From Ancistrus triradiatus (taxonomy: Eukaryota > Chordata > Actinopteri > Siluriformes > Loricariidae): 64,000 nt of DNA. Every line of letters starts with the position of its first letter. Position 1 is the stretch's first letter. The notes beneath the pieces were generated by a model, which ran no database searches, was not told the DNA's origin, and saw only the letters and a list, made by a program, of their open reading frames with translations. Of this stretch, positions 12,229 through 24,700 are shown in pieces. The position numbers were made by a program, and so were the translations under genes. The DNA is taken from the NCBI GenBank assembly GCA_025084515.1, contig JAJAGP010000204.1, positions 248,001-312,000 of the forward strand. The letters are read 5' to 3'.

Positions 12229-13253
12229 GGTAAGAATTAAACATAAAGTTACCTAATTAATACGTTTCAATAAAAAAAAATACATAAAAATGAAAAGAAA
12301 TAATATTTAAAGAGAATATAATAATACAAATAATTGTACACAAAAATGTTTTTACACACCCTATTAAGTGGCTGGTGAGCTGTAGCAGAGCTGCAGAGGC
12401 AGACCCCAGCCATATAGAGCCGTAAAGAAGCAGTCTGCATTAAGCCATTAGGGTTTTATTACTTCGGAGTTAAAACAGACGGACTCGGGATAGTGCATTC
12501 CATTTGAGCTTTTAAGGAGAGGAAGACGGGTAACGTGATGATCTGCCTCATGCTGACCAGTTACACAGGTCAAACATAGCAGGATGTGACTTACTGAGGG
12601 TCACAGCAGTCTAGCGCAGGGGTCAAACTTATTTTGTGTTCGGCTAATAGATCATTCATCAGATAAAGTTGCAGATCAGTGGGTCTACAGGCATAGAGTA
12701 TTTCCATAGACAGGTATGTTGGTTGCTGACTCTTAAGCTGACTCACTTGACCTCTTGGGATTGTGCCAAAGGAGAAGTCAGATGCATGGGCCTTAGTGTG
12801 CCCTCAGGTCTGTGTCAGCTTCTGGCTGTGCCTTTGAGTTACACTGTAATATGCTTCTCTCTCACCAACCCTGGTGCTTCCTGACCTGATGCTGGTACGG
12901 TCCTTAACCTGCTCTCATCTTCTTCCCTCGGCCATCTGATCCCGATTTAGTAACTCGACCAGACCTTCACGGACCTCAGTGACTATTAACTGTTGCTGTT
13001 TAACTGACAGCACTTTTTCTTTTCTGTCTCCTACACAAGTGAATGACTCTGTTAACACAGACTACTCTTTGCCAATCTCTCAAGAGGAGCACAGGTTCTA
13101 CATTTGAGCCGGGTTCCTTTCAAGCTTTCTTCCCTATTGGGCTTAGTTTTTCTTGCCACGGTTGCCATTGGCTTGCATTGAAACAATGTCTCTCGTAAAA
13201 GCAGTATACAAACAAACTGAGCTGAAAATTCTGCTCTATATTCCATATATTCA
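12229..13253. other. Region without recognised gene
   Basis: It contains an A-rich start and unique sequence, with no coding motif recognised. CAGGGGTCAAACTTATTTTG at 12618 resembles a hAT-type end but stands alone. Confidence 0.35.
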
Positions 13254-13387
13254 TTATATGGACAAAAGTATTGGGACACCTAGACATTAGACCAATAGGA
13301 GCTTTTATGACTTCCTATTCTACATATATAGGCATTAATATGGAGTTGGTCCACCCAAAAGGTGGTAAGTACTTTAAGTATTTTTGC

Positions 13388-13439
<52 letters not shown>

Positions 13440-13534
13440 TCCTGGTATTTTATACACCTGTGACAAAGGGACTGAATGAAACACCTGAACTCGATGATTA
13501 AGAGGTGTCCTGATACTTTTGTCCCTACAGTGTA
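13254..13534. mobile_element. Tc1/mariner-type MITE with internal (TA)n
   Basis: Left ATGGACAAAAGTATTGGGAC and right GTGTCCTGATACTTTTGTCC are imperfect inverted repeats of about 25 bases around a 280-base unit. This 'GGACAAAAGTATTGGGACACC' family is common in fish. The centre holds a (TA)n run. No transposase is encoded. Confidence 0.7.
13391..13437. repeat. (TA)n microsatellite
   Basis: This is an uninterrupted TA dinucleotide run of about 47 bases inside the MITE. Frames through it encode only alternating Ile-Tyr. Confidence 0.95.
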
Positions 13535-13537
13535 CAT

Positions 13538-14313
13538 AAAACACATTTGTTAAATGTATTAAATTTCATATTTTACTTAACCGGGGTTTCACATCAAGAT
13601 TAAAATGTCAAGTAATCCCTGGCCTAGATAGCAACACACACAGTTTCAACAGGCAATCAAGATGTTTAAAACAAACACTTCGTCTCTAAGAATTACAACA
13701 GATCAACAATTACAGCACAGAAAAATTCTTTTTTATGGCTTGTTTAAAATGCCTCAACGAATTTAAATGCTTAAGTTGCAGATGATCAAGCTAATTATTC
13801 CAAGATGATGGAGCGTGGTAACTTTAATTCGTACCTTACAGAGGGAAAGCCCAAGTGAGCCTAACCATAGGAATGGCGATATGCATGCAACAATGCAGTC
13901 AAATATGAACGAATCTGACCAAGAACTGTCTTGTAAACAAAAACGATCTGCCTTCGTAGTGAAGGAGGTAAACACAACCAGTTGTTTGGTACAAAATGCA
14001 GTGATGAGTAAATCGACGAGTGTTTGTTATCTCAAAGGAGAATGGTAAACAGAATCCAATGGTTTAAAAAATACACCTGAGGCATGCATGTATAAAATAT
14101 CATCGCAATCTGTAACAGATAAAACGTGGCCTCTGCTTGCCTGTCTGGTAAAACGTGGACTTTTCCTAAAATAACAACCCAACTTTAACCTTAATTTCTT
14201 TGCCATGTATTCAACACTAGGCTTAAACCATAAATTACTATCTCCTGTAAAACCGAGAGGTGAAACCTGTGTCTGTTGGTATGCTCTGATGAGGACATAC
14301 TTGTGGCAATAAA

Positions 14314-14314
<1 letters not shown>
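13538..14314. other. Region without recognised gene
   Basis: This is unique AT-rich sequence. Short frames at 13763-14048 on both strands show no recognisable domain. Confidence 0.4.

Positions 14315-14316
<2 letters not shown>

Positions 14317-14372
<56 letters not shown>
14317..14372. repeat. (TA)n microsatellite
   Basis: This perfect AT/TA run of about 56 bases interrupts the 3' side of a degraded reverse transcriptase fragment. Confidence 0.95.
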
Positions 14373-14377
<5 letters not shown>

Positions 14378-14389
14378 GTCTAGAGATAG

Positions 14390-14625
14390 AGAGTAACATG
14401 CAGTTGCTTTTCAAATCATTAAGGGCTAAATTTAAAAAGTCGAGGTTCTGCTGTAAGATTACAAAAGGCTTTTTGCAAATCCAGAGTAGCATCAGCCAAA
14501 TATTAGGCAGAATGAAATAATGGTATTGTCTGCATGCAAATGCTTATCAGCAACTGTGACCTTACTAGAAATAAAAAGGGCCCAAAGCAGAGCCCTGAGG
14601 CACACCAGTTTTAATAAAAACTCCA
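14390..14625 (-). pseudogene. Non-LTR reverse transcriptase fragment
   Basis: On the minus strand, GTG CCT CAG GGC TCT GCT TTG GGC CCT reads VPQGSALGP, the hallmark (G)VPQGS motif of non-LTR reverse transcriptases. Downstream lies HADNTIIS, a decayed form of the YADD(T) active site, followed by an FLNLALNDLKSN segment like the region after YADD in L2/CR1-type enzymes. Stops and frameshifts intervene, and the second Asp of the YADD pair has become Asn. This is an old, inactive LINE remnant. Confidence 0.65.
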
Positions 14626-17600
14626 TTTGACTTGGACTTCCTCTCGCAGTAAGCCCTGCTAGATTTAGGCTTGCGCTAGCTACGCCTGAGCATCCTCTGC
14701 TCTTTTATTTTCTGTTCGCATTTACCGCGCTACATGTTAGCTTAGCACCACGCCTTGGCAACGTCCCTTGTTTTGATTATTTGATCCTTTGCTAGCTGTG
14801 TTTTCCCTCAGTTTGGTGGACTTTTGCTATATGGACCTCTTTTGTTATTAACCTTTATTTGCATTTGGAAACCTGCACTCGTCTCCTCTGTTGCTACAAG
14901 TGCACATGAGAATTACACTATACTTATAGCTTTGACACTGAGCCATAATCATCTAATTTAGTCAGATCATCTCCTGTTACATAGTGGTTGAACCAGAACA
15001 TATTTTCAATTCTTCAGAATAACATTCTGAACTAAAGACTATTACGGTTTGCCTATAAGAAAATTTGGCAAACCATATTAAACTAAAATAATTAGGGGTT
15101 AGGACCCAATCGCAGTTAGAGAAAATGTAAAGCTGCACCTACAGTATACGGCTGGTAGCCAAGGATCGAACCCTAATTGTTGGGGTCAGGGTCTGGAGCT
15201 CTAGCGTCGAGCCACGAGCAGGCTGATAGGACGCGAGCTATAAACAGGAAAAGGGAAAGCCAGTAAAGCGCACATTTTTATCTACTAACATATTAGACTG
15301 CTGCACCACCAGAGTGCCACACTGAAGCACTTTTTTAAGCATTTTTTTGCTAAGACGCTATTAGCAGACTATTCCAGGGTGACCTGCAGTAGACATTAAC
15401 CAATGTCACATGTAGTGCACTACAGATTTATATTTTATTTCCAGTGATTTTAAAATCACGTTGTTTCCACTGAGTTTTGCTGTTACCTGCTAACGTCTTC
15501 CATCCACGCAATTTATTAGCACTGCATCAAGCATCGATTATTCTGCTAACCTAAATGCTACATCCCGCCTAAAACTCTTCCTCTACCTGGGTTCAATCCG
15601 TGCCTGCAGTTACAGACCATGCCATGTTCTCCTCACGCCTGCATATGTCTTATACATGGGACATATCTTGCAAACTACGATTGGTTAGTCTGAGGAGGTG
15701 AAAAAGTGTCTGTGAGAGATTCCATGTAGTAACCATGTGTTTGAAACTAAGCCTCCTAACTGTAGACAAGCTGTATCTCTGTTTTCCTTCATCACTGCTT
15801 CTCAGCTCCAGGCTGTTTTGAGCAAAGCGGAGATCTTAGGATCGCCATGATTAAACAGATACGGTTCCCTCACACGCAAGTTGAAAGATGGTGCACGTTC
15901 AATGCTATTACTGAAGCCTGAAGGTTCCCGGATTGATGTTTTGATAGATGTCTTTCACAAGCCAAAATTTCATCTGGATATATGAGGATAATGGGGTAAA
16001 ATGACTCGCGACAGAATTTGATCACAGCGCAATGACTCTCAAAACATTTTGGGCAGTAAGATTTTGGGAGTGTGTTGTCAAAATAATAAATAGAATCGCT
16101 GCAAAATGTCCCTCCATTCTAAAATGTGCACCATAAATGGCTGTTTGATCAAATTGGCACAAAGTAGCCTAGCTGTATTCAGATCTAATAAGACTTAAAT
16201 GCTTGTCCTTACACTTACAGATACAGATCTTACACAGATACTGAAGCGTAAGTAGCCTGTAATCAAATTCAGTAATCAAACAATTCTTTTTCAACCCTAA
16301 CCTCCATCTGACTATTATCTTCAGCCCTCTCATAGTCAATGTGCACTTTTTTTATATACATGTATATGCTTTACCGTCCATCCGATCAATGTCTGTTCAC
16401 TGTTCACCAGACTGGGCTTGCAACGTGAAGGTTACAAAAGAAGCTTCATATTTGGTCTCATAGCAGTGCCAATGGCAACAACAATAACAAATACTGTGCA
16501 GAAGGTAGGTCTGGCAATACACTTCCATATGCTCTCACAAAAGAGCATACAAGTGGTAAAAAAATAGACCTATAGACCTTCCATGAGCATCCTAATCACC
16601 TGCAGCTCTTGGGATCTTCATTGTTTACTAAAGCCACTCAAGCCAGGCTACATTAGAAAGCATTCACTGCAACGAGTGTTCTTGATCGTTCATGTTCAAG
16701 AGAAACCATCCGTGTCCTGAACGGCTTTCAACGTCTAAAATCACATCACTCTTGAAGAGTCATGAATTGTTTGCTGACCATCAGTGGCATGAACCTGGGA
16801 ATCACAGGACCGAAGCGTATGACGTGAGAAGAAAGTCACGCGTGTGCCAAGTGTGACAAAAGCATGGCAATTTGTTACAGAGCCAAGAAAAGGCCAACAT
16901 ACCATCCAAGTCAGACCTTCAATAGCAACACAAAAGAAGGATTTGGGGGTATAATATCGGCTGAACTTTTAACTCTCTAGGTATTTTCCCAGAGCCTCGT
17001 ATAATAAACCTTTCTTGATGACATCACTGCACCTTAAAGTAAATTGTATTGCCAATAGAAGTCACAATGGGCTTCAAATCTGCAACCATAGCGGGCTTCA
17101 CTGCTGTTTCGCAAACTGTTATTAAACCAGACTTCCCAAAATAATCTTGACAAATGTCTGCCCTTTATAGCATGTGATTAGCTTTTCAAGAAACACAACA
17201 TAATGGGCGAAAAGGCAAGTCTGGCTAACTTGTCTTCAGTCATCATGCGATGTCTCTCTACTGAACTGTATGTTCATAATTATGCGTGGGGCTTCTCAGC
17301 CACTGCATCAGCATAACTATCCCTAAGGCATCTGTTACAGAACAGACGTTGTTGAGAGGCTACAAAGGCTCTGGGTTTGGCTGACCAAGTCATAAGCGTG
17401 CAGGCCCAGACATGGTCTGATTGTATTCACAACAATTTCTGTGTCTTAAGGCACGAAAATCATAGATCAATGGCAACGAGACGTACACCTTCCAACATTA
17501 GGACAGACCGACTCGATCATTGAGCCATCACTGGCAAACAGTCATAAGCGTTTAGTAGAACAGCTGCTTTCTGGAAACCATCTGCCATCCTCTTCCACGG

Positions 17601-18033
17601 TATCAAACAGAATTAGTCCCACTAAGTAATGAGATACATGAAAGGAGAATCGTGCTTTTAAGCTTTTCCCAATACAGGCAGTGCATGCCTTGTAGTGATA
17701 AACTACTTCCAATGAAACATCTGCATATGTGCCTCTTCCAGACCCTGGCAGGCCTTGAAACATGACTTTACGTCAGTGCAGCCTTGCATCGACAAGCCTT
17801 GGGAGCATCGTGATCACAAAATGGTTTCAAGGTGCCAGCTTTCAGGTGACCACAAGCTATCGCTTGCTTTGGGCACAGTCAGTTGAGAAGACTTGTGTGG
17901 ATTGCATTGTGTGGATCTGAACAAACAACAGGTCTTGCTTTTAAACTTGTATGTTTAGTTTCCTCTTTAACCCAGGTCACGTCGGTGATGGGCAGTCTTG
18001 GGGTAACACAGTAAAAAGTAAGGCACTGCGGTA
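14626..18033. other. Low-repeat region, no gene recognised
   Basis: About 3.4 kb has no transposon that I recognise and no frame with known motifs. The 73-codon minus frame at 17542-17763 resembles nothing that I know. It is probably intergenic or intronic. Confidence 0.4.
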
Positions 18034-18122
18034 GGGACTGTGGTAGCCTAGCGGTTAAGGTAGTGGACTATGGCCAAAAGGTCCAGGGTTCAAATCCCAC
18101 CTCTGCCAAGCTGCCACTGCGT
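18034..18122 (+). mobile_element. tRNA-derived SINE, 5' head only
   Basis: It starts GGGACTGTGGTAGCCTAGCG, has an A-box-like TAGCCTAGCGG and a B-box GGTTCAAATCC, and runs through CTCTGCCAAGCTGCCACTG, the head of the SINE family seen seven more times here. The body and the tail (GGATAAGGGCGTCTGCTAAA) are missing. Confidence 0.8.
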
Positions 18123-18238
18123 TACAGATTAGATTCTTGGAAACATGATACAGATACTGATTATTAAATAAGCTACTTATGTTTCCAAACATTTACAACA
18201 AACATTCTCTACTTTCGCAGAGAGAAACGATTCTGAAC

Positions 18239-18606
18239 CAGTGGCGTTTCTAGGATATTTGTTGTACTGGGGCAGACAGAATTTACTGGGGCACTGTTCT
18301 ACTGCTCTAATATGGGGCCAAAACATATAGCCATGAGCTATCATTACCTTTCCTGCAGCGAGGCTGACTTTCTTTTAAATATTGAAAACAAACCGAAAGC
18401 TTCTGACTGAAAGTGTTAGGCTTTCAAGCTTTTTGGAGAGATCCTGTGGCATTAGTAGTGTCTGCAGTGAATTTGTGTGGCGTGTCCTGCAGTTCTGTTC
18501 AGCAGTCCAGGATACAACATACTTTGTACCGCCATGATTTTATTGCCGCACAGCAATATTTTACTAGGGCACGTGTCCCAGTAAAGTGGGTCTGATGACG
18601 CCCCTG
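18239..18606 (-). mobile_element. hAT-like nonautonomous element with 8-base TSD
   Basis: The left end CAGTGGCGTTTCTAGG and the right end TGATGACGCCCCTG are short inverted repeats of hAT type. The flanks ATTCTGAA (18230-18237) and ATTCTGAC (18607-18614) agree at seven of eight bases, as expected for a hAT target duplication. At 368 bases it has no transposase. The right part matches the fragment at 2178 in opposite orientation. Confidence 0.7.
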
Positions 18607-18837
18607 ATTCTGACACTATGAATTATTTGAGCAGATCGAATACTGCACGTTGGTGACATCTGCTGGAGAGATTTATGCAACTGCCTCGGGAGAACCTGAA
18701 ACCTCCATACAATGATTTCAATTTGAACATGCTGGCTCTTAAAAAAATAAAATAAAATGCACTTAAAGGATTGTAGGTTGTTATCCTTGTACTTTCATGT
18801 TGATACAGATTATATGGGTTTTAGGAAGTAAATTATA

Positions 18838-19104
18838 AGTCAAGTCAAGTCAAGTCAGATCTATTTATATAGCGCTTTTTACAATGGCGCATTGTCTCAA
18901 AGCAACTTTACAAGTTTAGATTATCTCCTAATAACTACGTCCATTCCCAAATTGAGCAAGCCTAGGGCGACAGTGGAAAGGAAAAACTCCCTGAGTGTTA
19001 TGAGGAAGAAACCTTGGGGGGACCAAGACTCAAAAAGGGACCCGACCTCCTTGGGCGGCGTAGATGATAAATCTAAGAACGAAACTAAAGTCATGAAGTC
19101 ATAA
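18838..19104 (+). repeat. Repeat R1, copy 2
   Basis: It begins with CAAGTCAAGTCAAGTCAG and TATTTATATAGCGCTTTTTA and continues through GACAGTGGAAAGGAAAAACT and AGACTCAAAAAGGGACCCGA. It aligns over its whole length with copy 3 at 42256-42530. A 65-codon frame is kept in both copies, but it is probably a by-product of repeat similarity. Confidence 0.75.
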
Positions 19105-19107
19105 GTA

Positions 19108-19659
19108 CAGGTACTCCCTGGTTTACAATGGTCCAACTTACGATATTTCAACCTTACGATGGGAATCCGATAATAAACATAATACGCATTCAGCAGAAAC
19201 CATACTCTGAATTTTGAATTTCGATTTTGTCCCGGGCAAGTGATACGCAGTACGATGGGCAGTGGGTGATATAGGGAGTCACGGCGAGAGTGATGAGCGC
19301 TGGTAAATGTAGTGAGAAAAAACATAGTCTTTCAAAACATTATTCAATAAATGACATGATATATTCAATTCTTTATTAAAAAATACGTTTACATTTATAG
19401 CATTTAGCAGACACCCTTATCCAGAGCGACTTACAATTGGTACAGTCTTACAATCCAAGCAATTGTGGGTTAAGGGTCTTGCTCAAGGACCCAACAGTGG
19501 CAGCTTGGCAGAGGTGGGATTTGAACCCTGGACCTTCTGGTCCAGAGTCCTGTACCTTAACCACTACGCTACCACAGTCCCATTTATGGTAATGACGATA
19601 CATTCAGCTTATGATGGATTCATCAGAACATATCCCCATTGTAAATTTGGAAGCACCTC
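19108..19659. mobile_element. pogo/Tigger-like element carrying a SINE
   Basis: The left CAGGTACTCCCTGGTTTACA and the right CCCCATTGTAAATTTGGAAG share the 'TTACGATGGG' wording (CAACTTACGAT, CCTTACGATGGG, CTTATGATGGATT) of Tigger-type elements that I know from vertebrates, with TA at 19106-19107. Removing the SINE at 19388-19580 leaves about 360 bases with no transposase. The family call is by similarity of wording only. Confidence 0.45.
19388..19580 (-). mobile_element. tRNA-derived SINE, near full length
   Basis: Reversed, it runs from GGGACTGTGGTAGCGTAGTG through the B-box GGTTCAAATCC and the body AACCCACAATTGCTTGGATT to the tail CTCTGGATAAGGGTGTCTGC. It inserted into the Tigger-like element and is therefore younger than it. 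Confidence 0.88.
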
Positions 19660-19661
19660 TA

Positions 19662-21394
19662 ATGAATAATGAGAATTCCTTCTAACAGTTACCAGTCTGG
19701 TAAGTTAAGGGCTAAGACGTCTGAGCTGTGACGCAAGCCACCGTCACTTTTCAAACCATAGCATGCGATCACCTTAACAGCTCTGATTGGTGTGACAGGA
19801 AGGCCAACACCAGGCAGCAGGTGAGCAGAGAAAGCTGAACTATAAAAAGCATGGTGACCCTAAATGCCCTACGTTCTAGTGAACGTGACTTGGCATTTAT
19901 AAATGACTTCCTTTGTCACACTGGCAAAGAATTATTAACCTTAAATCCTGCGTTGTCAAATACCACATCTTTCTTTTTTTTTTCAAAAGAGGCTTTTCTT
20001 TGGGAAAACCCTCTTGATGTAGCGCCGAGGCTTCTCTCGTTTGTTTGTTTTTTATTTAATCTCCTGTCAGTCGACAGCGCTAAGCACGCTTTATGAGGCT
20101 TTTGTATCAGGTTAGTACTTGAAATATCGTATTACAGGTATTACGCAATTTTCCTCTTGACGTGAACTTTTACTGTTAAAGTAGCTGTAGCTGTGATGTA
20201 CGCTCGGATCTGACACCTGATTTGTTTGATGCAAATTCCACACCTTTCTACATAGCTAACGAAAATGTTTCTGCTACTATGAGATGCAAAAAAAAGCCCA
20301 TTACAAATAAGCCGAGGGAACACCCTATTCATCATCGTACCCTTAGCGCTGATGACTGTAAGGCCTGGAGTGTTTGCGCTTAAAGCCAGCTGGTAGAGAG
20401 ATGTTTTATAAACCAAAATCGCTTATCGTGATCCCTTCTCCACACATGATTTCACCTTTCAGGAGGGTGAGAAAGTCAAACTAGGCCTCACCTGGGCCGA
20501 GAGCAGCGCTTCACCCTCGATGTATTGTTTACATCTATCTGTTAGTTTGCCCCCAGCAGTTCAACATCTGCCTTATCTCAGCAAGGATCCTTCTTTCTCT
20601 ATTCAGGCCGGTAAGGCAGGCATGACTTTGTGACAGCGCCGTTGAATAAACAGAGGGGAGAGAAAGAAGAGAGAGAGAAAAAAAACCCCTGCACTGATTA
20701 GCACGGATTCAACGGCGACTGCTTCGTGTTCTTCTCACTCCGAATACGTTGCTTTAATGAAAAATGGTATCAATGGTGTGTCGAAAAAACCGTTTCGCAT
20801 ACTTGCTTCATTTCTTCAGGATTCAGTTTGCAAGGCGGCTTTTCAAATAGCTGAAGATGATTTCAAGATGTTAAAGGCTGTTTCGAAAGTATAGGCTGAG
20901 CATGAAAATGCTCTCCTCGCTCTTTCACCACAGTGACGGAGAAATTTGTTTCTGATAATAAGAAAGTGAAGAGTCCTAATAACTTAAATATGTCTCTCTC
21001 CGCGGGAAACACATGGAAACGCTCAATAAGCGCGAGGCCACGATCAATAGCTCGCAGCTCAGAGATGCATTGATTTGTACGTTCGGGCTGCAGCGGCGCA
21101 AAGGTTAACTCGGTGACTCCATCTCTCGCTGCCGTCAGTTCACTGTCCAAGGCAATAATTTCCACATCAGAATGTCCAAGCATGTGACATGTGGACATAA
21201 TCATGGCGGCCGGTCAAAAGCATAAAACCCAAACGCTATCAAACCAAACATGTCAAGACTGTAAGCAGGAACTAATTAATGGGCCGAAATGGGCTGCCTT
21301 TGTGATATTTACGTTCGGCTGAGCTAAACATCTGAGTGTAGCTAAACACTAAATCGCTTTTCCATTACCTGCAGCTGTTTTCACTTCCCGTTCG
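19662..21394. other. Low-repeat region, possible regulatory sequence
   Basis: This is unique sequence with no transposons. The 113-codon minus frame at 20863-21204 has no motif that I recognise. The lack of insertions over this and the next block contrasts with the crowded flanks. Confidence 0.35.
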
Positions 21395-21785
21395 CAAAGT
21401 CTTAGGCCACCACTGGATTAGATATACCATTTTTAACCAATGGTGTAATGAACTACATATAATTATTTATCAATCTCAGTATTAGAGTAAAACCAGAAAT
21501 GTGTATGTAGGATTAGAAACTGAAACAAATCCGAAAAAACAGCTACTATAGACTACAGTGGCAAGTGTGCAGTGTGACCTTCCCTTACACTTGAGCAATT
21601 GCAGCATCTCAACAGTCTGAAGAAGCTTGATCAGGAATTGTCTTTTTGGAAGGGTAGCAGCCCAGAAACCAGTTGAAAAGGCGAAGATGTGCTAAAGCTC
21701 ACAAAGATTGACTTGATGTTATTTATGGTCATTATAGCATCGCTAAAACAGCAACTCTAATGGTGGCTTAGGACTTTTGCACAGA
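21395..21785 (+). mobile_element. Tc1-like element G4 (degraded)
   Basis: The ends GCAAAGTCTTAGGCCACCAC and CTTAGGACTTTTGCACAG are inverted repeats of the G family. Internal AGGGTAGCAGCCCAGAAACC and GTGCTAAAGCTCACAAAG match the transposase part of G2 (37893-38365). Both the 5' and 3' parts of the gene are missing. Confidence 0.75.
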
Positions 21786-24700
21786 TATTAGGACTTTCAA
21801 CTTTCAACCAAGAACCCTGCTGGAACGAATCCATGGCTTTAGCATGATGCCAAAGATGTTACGTCAGCGTTTCCCATATGCAGAACATCACAGTGCACTT
21901 CCAAGGGGCACTGAAATGTTTCCAGAAGCCGTCACTGCTACAACAATCATATCTAAGCCCTCGCCGTACTGAAATGAGCTTGTTTTTGCTCATTGTGGTG
22001 TGTGTATGACAAAACACTTCCCAGATGATGGCTTTTCCAGCTGCGAAATGTAATTTCTTGCCGATATTGATTTATATCTTTGACCGTCCCATGATGAGGG
22101 GGGCTTTAATGGAGAAATGTGCCCCCCAAATCTCCTCCCAGCCCCGTTCATCTCACACACTACATGACTATGTGGGTTTGTCATTCAAAACGGTCCAGTT
22201 CCCTTGGGAATTCACTTCCACTTAAAAGTCCCAAAGCTGCAACAGTTCATTCTTCTGGGAGCGCATCGAGCGTAAAGTAATGTGTACTGGCTTAGCGGTT
22301 CTTAACGTGATTCATCCCCGTGTATCCAAGCGGAATGTGGGACGTTGGAGAACAGTCAGGTGTTCTCAGCTCTCTGGGATGTAGCCGTACAGCAGACAGT
22401 TCGAGGTGAGAGAGACCGAGGAAGAGCAAGCAGGCGTTTATTGATATCAGGTGGTCATGCATGCCGAGGCAGTAACGACGTCCAGCTGCGAGAGCGCACT
22501 TTCGCCAAGCGCCTGGTCTTCAGAACAGGCAAAGGGGAAAAAAAATTAAATCTAAACAATGCTTGCCAGAAGTTAGCTGTAGACCCCTCTTAGCGGATCA
22601 TTTGTACTTTCAAAAGAATGGCACACGGTGCCTCTTTCTGATTATTTTTCGTGGCACTTATCAAGTGGCGTGCCCAGATTAAATGTTGGGCCAAACGCCG
22701 GGATTTCTCCGCAAGCCTGCGGTTTGATGCAAACCACCTTGAGATGGAGAGAATTAATCGAATTCGCACCTCCTAATATCCAAGCCAAGCCTAGAAAACA
22801 TGCCCATCTGGCCGTAACAGATCTGACAGAAGGGAAGAAGGCAAATGTGATAAAGCTCGTATTAGTTGCCATCGCGTTTCTTTTCTCAGAGTCTGCTCGT
22901 CATCTGCTCAACAAGCGTTAAAACGCTATACATATACGCGCTATACATCTGTGTCGCTGGGAGACATTAGCATCAACAAGGAATCTGCTCTTCGTTCACT
23001 GAAACCTGTCACCGAGGAAATTCCTGAAGTATTTACGAGAAGCAAAACAAAGGCCGACTGAACCAAACAAGTTTCATCTGTATCGCGCGCAAGGCGCACA
23101 GACTGGCCAGGAAAGGCCTGCTTGGAACGTATGCCATCACAAGTGTAGCCATATGGCCAAGATCTAAAGGCTAGCGAGACACCAGCCAGGCCTGGGATTA
23201 GAGTGGCAGTTTATACTGTATGTAACCCAGGGTTTCTTGTATCCTTTACGCTCGACACAGAGCAGAACTGGACCATTAGGAGTCCAATTTGAGAGTCTGC
23301 TGCTAGTTTGGAATTCGCTGATGTTAACCCTTCCTTCCCTTTCCATTTTAAGACTTTTTTAATAAGGCAGTAGTGATTTCCTAAGAAACGCTGGTGTAAT
23401 AATCGAGCTTTTAATCCCCCCTTATCCCTCTCAAGACTGAAACTAGAGGCGGACCAAATGAGAGCACTGTTGAGAAAGAGAAGTGAGAGTCGCAGGATGC
23501 AAGAGGTGCCCCGCTTCACAGTTACGCTTCTGGAATCCACCCCTATCAATACGCTAACGCTGAGTACGCTGGGGATGGGAGCGAAGGAGAAGCTGACGTT
23601 CTGCTCTCGCCAGTCATTCGAATCCTGTCACTCACGCTAATGAATCGGAGCCCTCATCTCATCTCATGGCCCCAGAGGAGGTGCGCCGGGTCTTCCAACG
23701 GGCCAGCGGCTTAGTTAGTAGAAAACTTAGGTAACCCAACCTTGTCGCATATGTCTGATCCCACATGCTCAAGGGACTCGTGTTTGTTTTCATACTTTTA
23801 TAGTTATCTATCTGGGTGTCCCAAGGGTCTTGCCCAGAAGGACGCCCAAGATTTTTAAGGGCTTAGAATGGTGTTCCAAATGGATGAGGCGTAACCAGAA
23901 CAGCAAAAAAATTCTGTCGAATCATGGCATAGGCCATGGCTGCCAATGTATTCTTCCATATACAGCTCGTTGTGTAAATAAACGAGTCTGGTTAGACGTC
24001 GACTTAATTTAATAACGTTCTTTATGAGAAAATCTCCCTTTGTTAACATTTGCAAGCAGCATCAGACTTCAGTGTGGCGAGCTTATGATTTCGCCAGCAG
24101 GCCCAGAGTTTCCCCTACTCTAAAACACTCTCTCGTTTCATCCAAACCACAAGCGTGTTACCGAATGACTGATGGCTGAATGGACGGGTGATTAAATGAA
24201 TATATCGCCCATTTAACGCGTGCTGACACGCTCGCCCCTTCGAGTGGAGTGCTGCAGTCAGTGCAGCTGGCAGCGGCCTGCACGCCCAGCTCCTTTTCCA
24301 CTTTTCCGAGCTTTAGCAAAAGTGTTCTTGGCCACGCTGCACGTTGGAGATACAACACCATAAATGCCAGGGCTTGTTTACTCGGGGCCGTAAACGCCAC
24401 AGGGGCAATTAAGTGGCCCGCTGCCTAGTTCTCTGTGGGAAAATAAAAAAAGGCCGCTGTCCACTGGGGGATTGGCATGTCAAACATTTTGATGGGCAGG
24501 TGGCAAAGCCGTGGAACAGTGTGGTTTTTTCACTGTTTTACTGGAGGACCTACGGGCAGAACGTTTGTTGGATATCAGTTAACTTCATAAAGGAAAGTGT
24601 GACATGTCAACAGTATCATGACAGCCAGCACTGAACGTGGCCCTAACGAGCGAGTGAGGTATTGTGGCAAGCGTTCTCATTGGGTCATGATTATGAAGGC

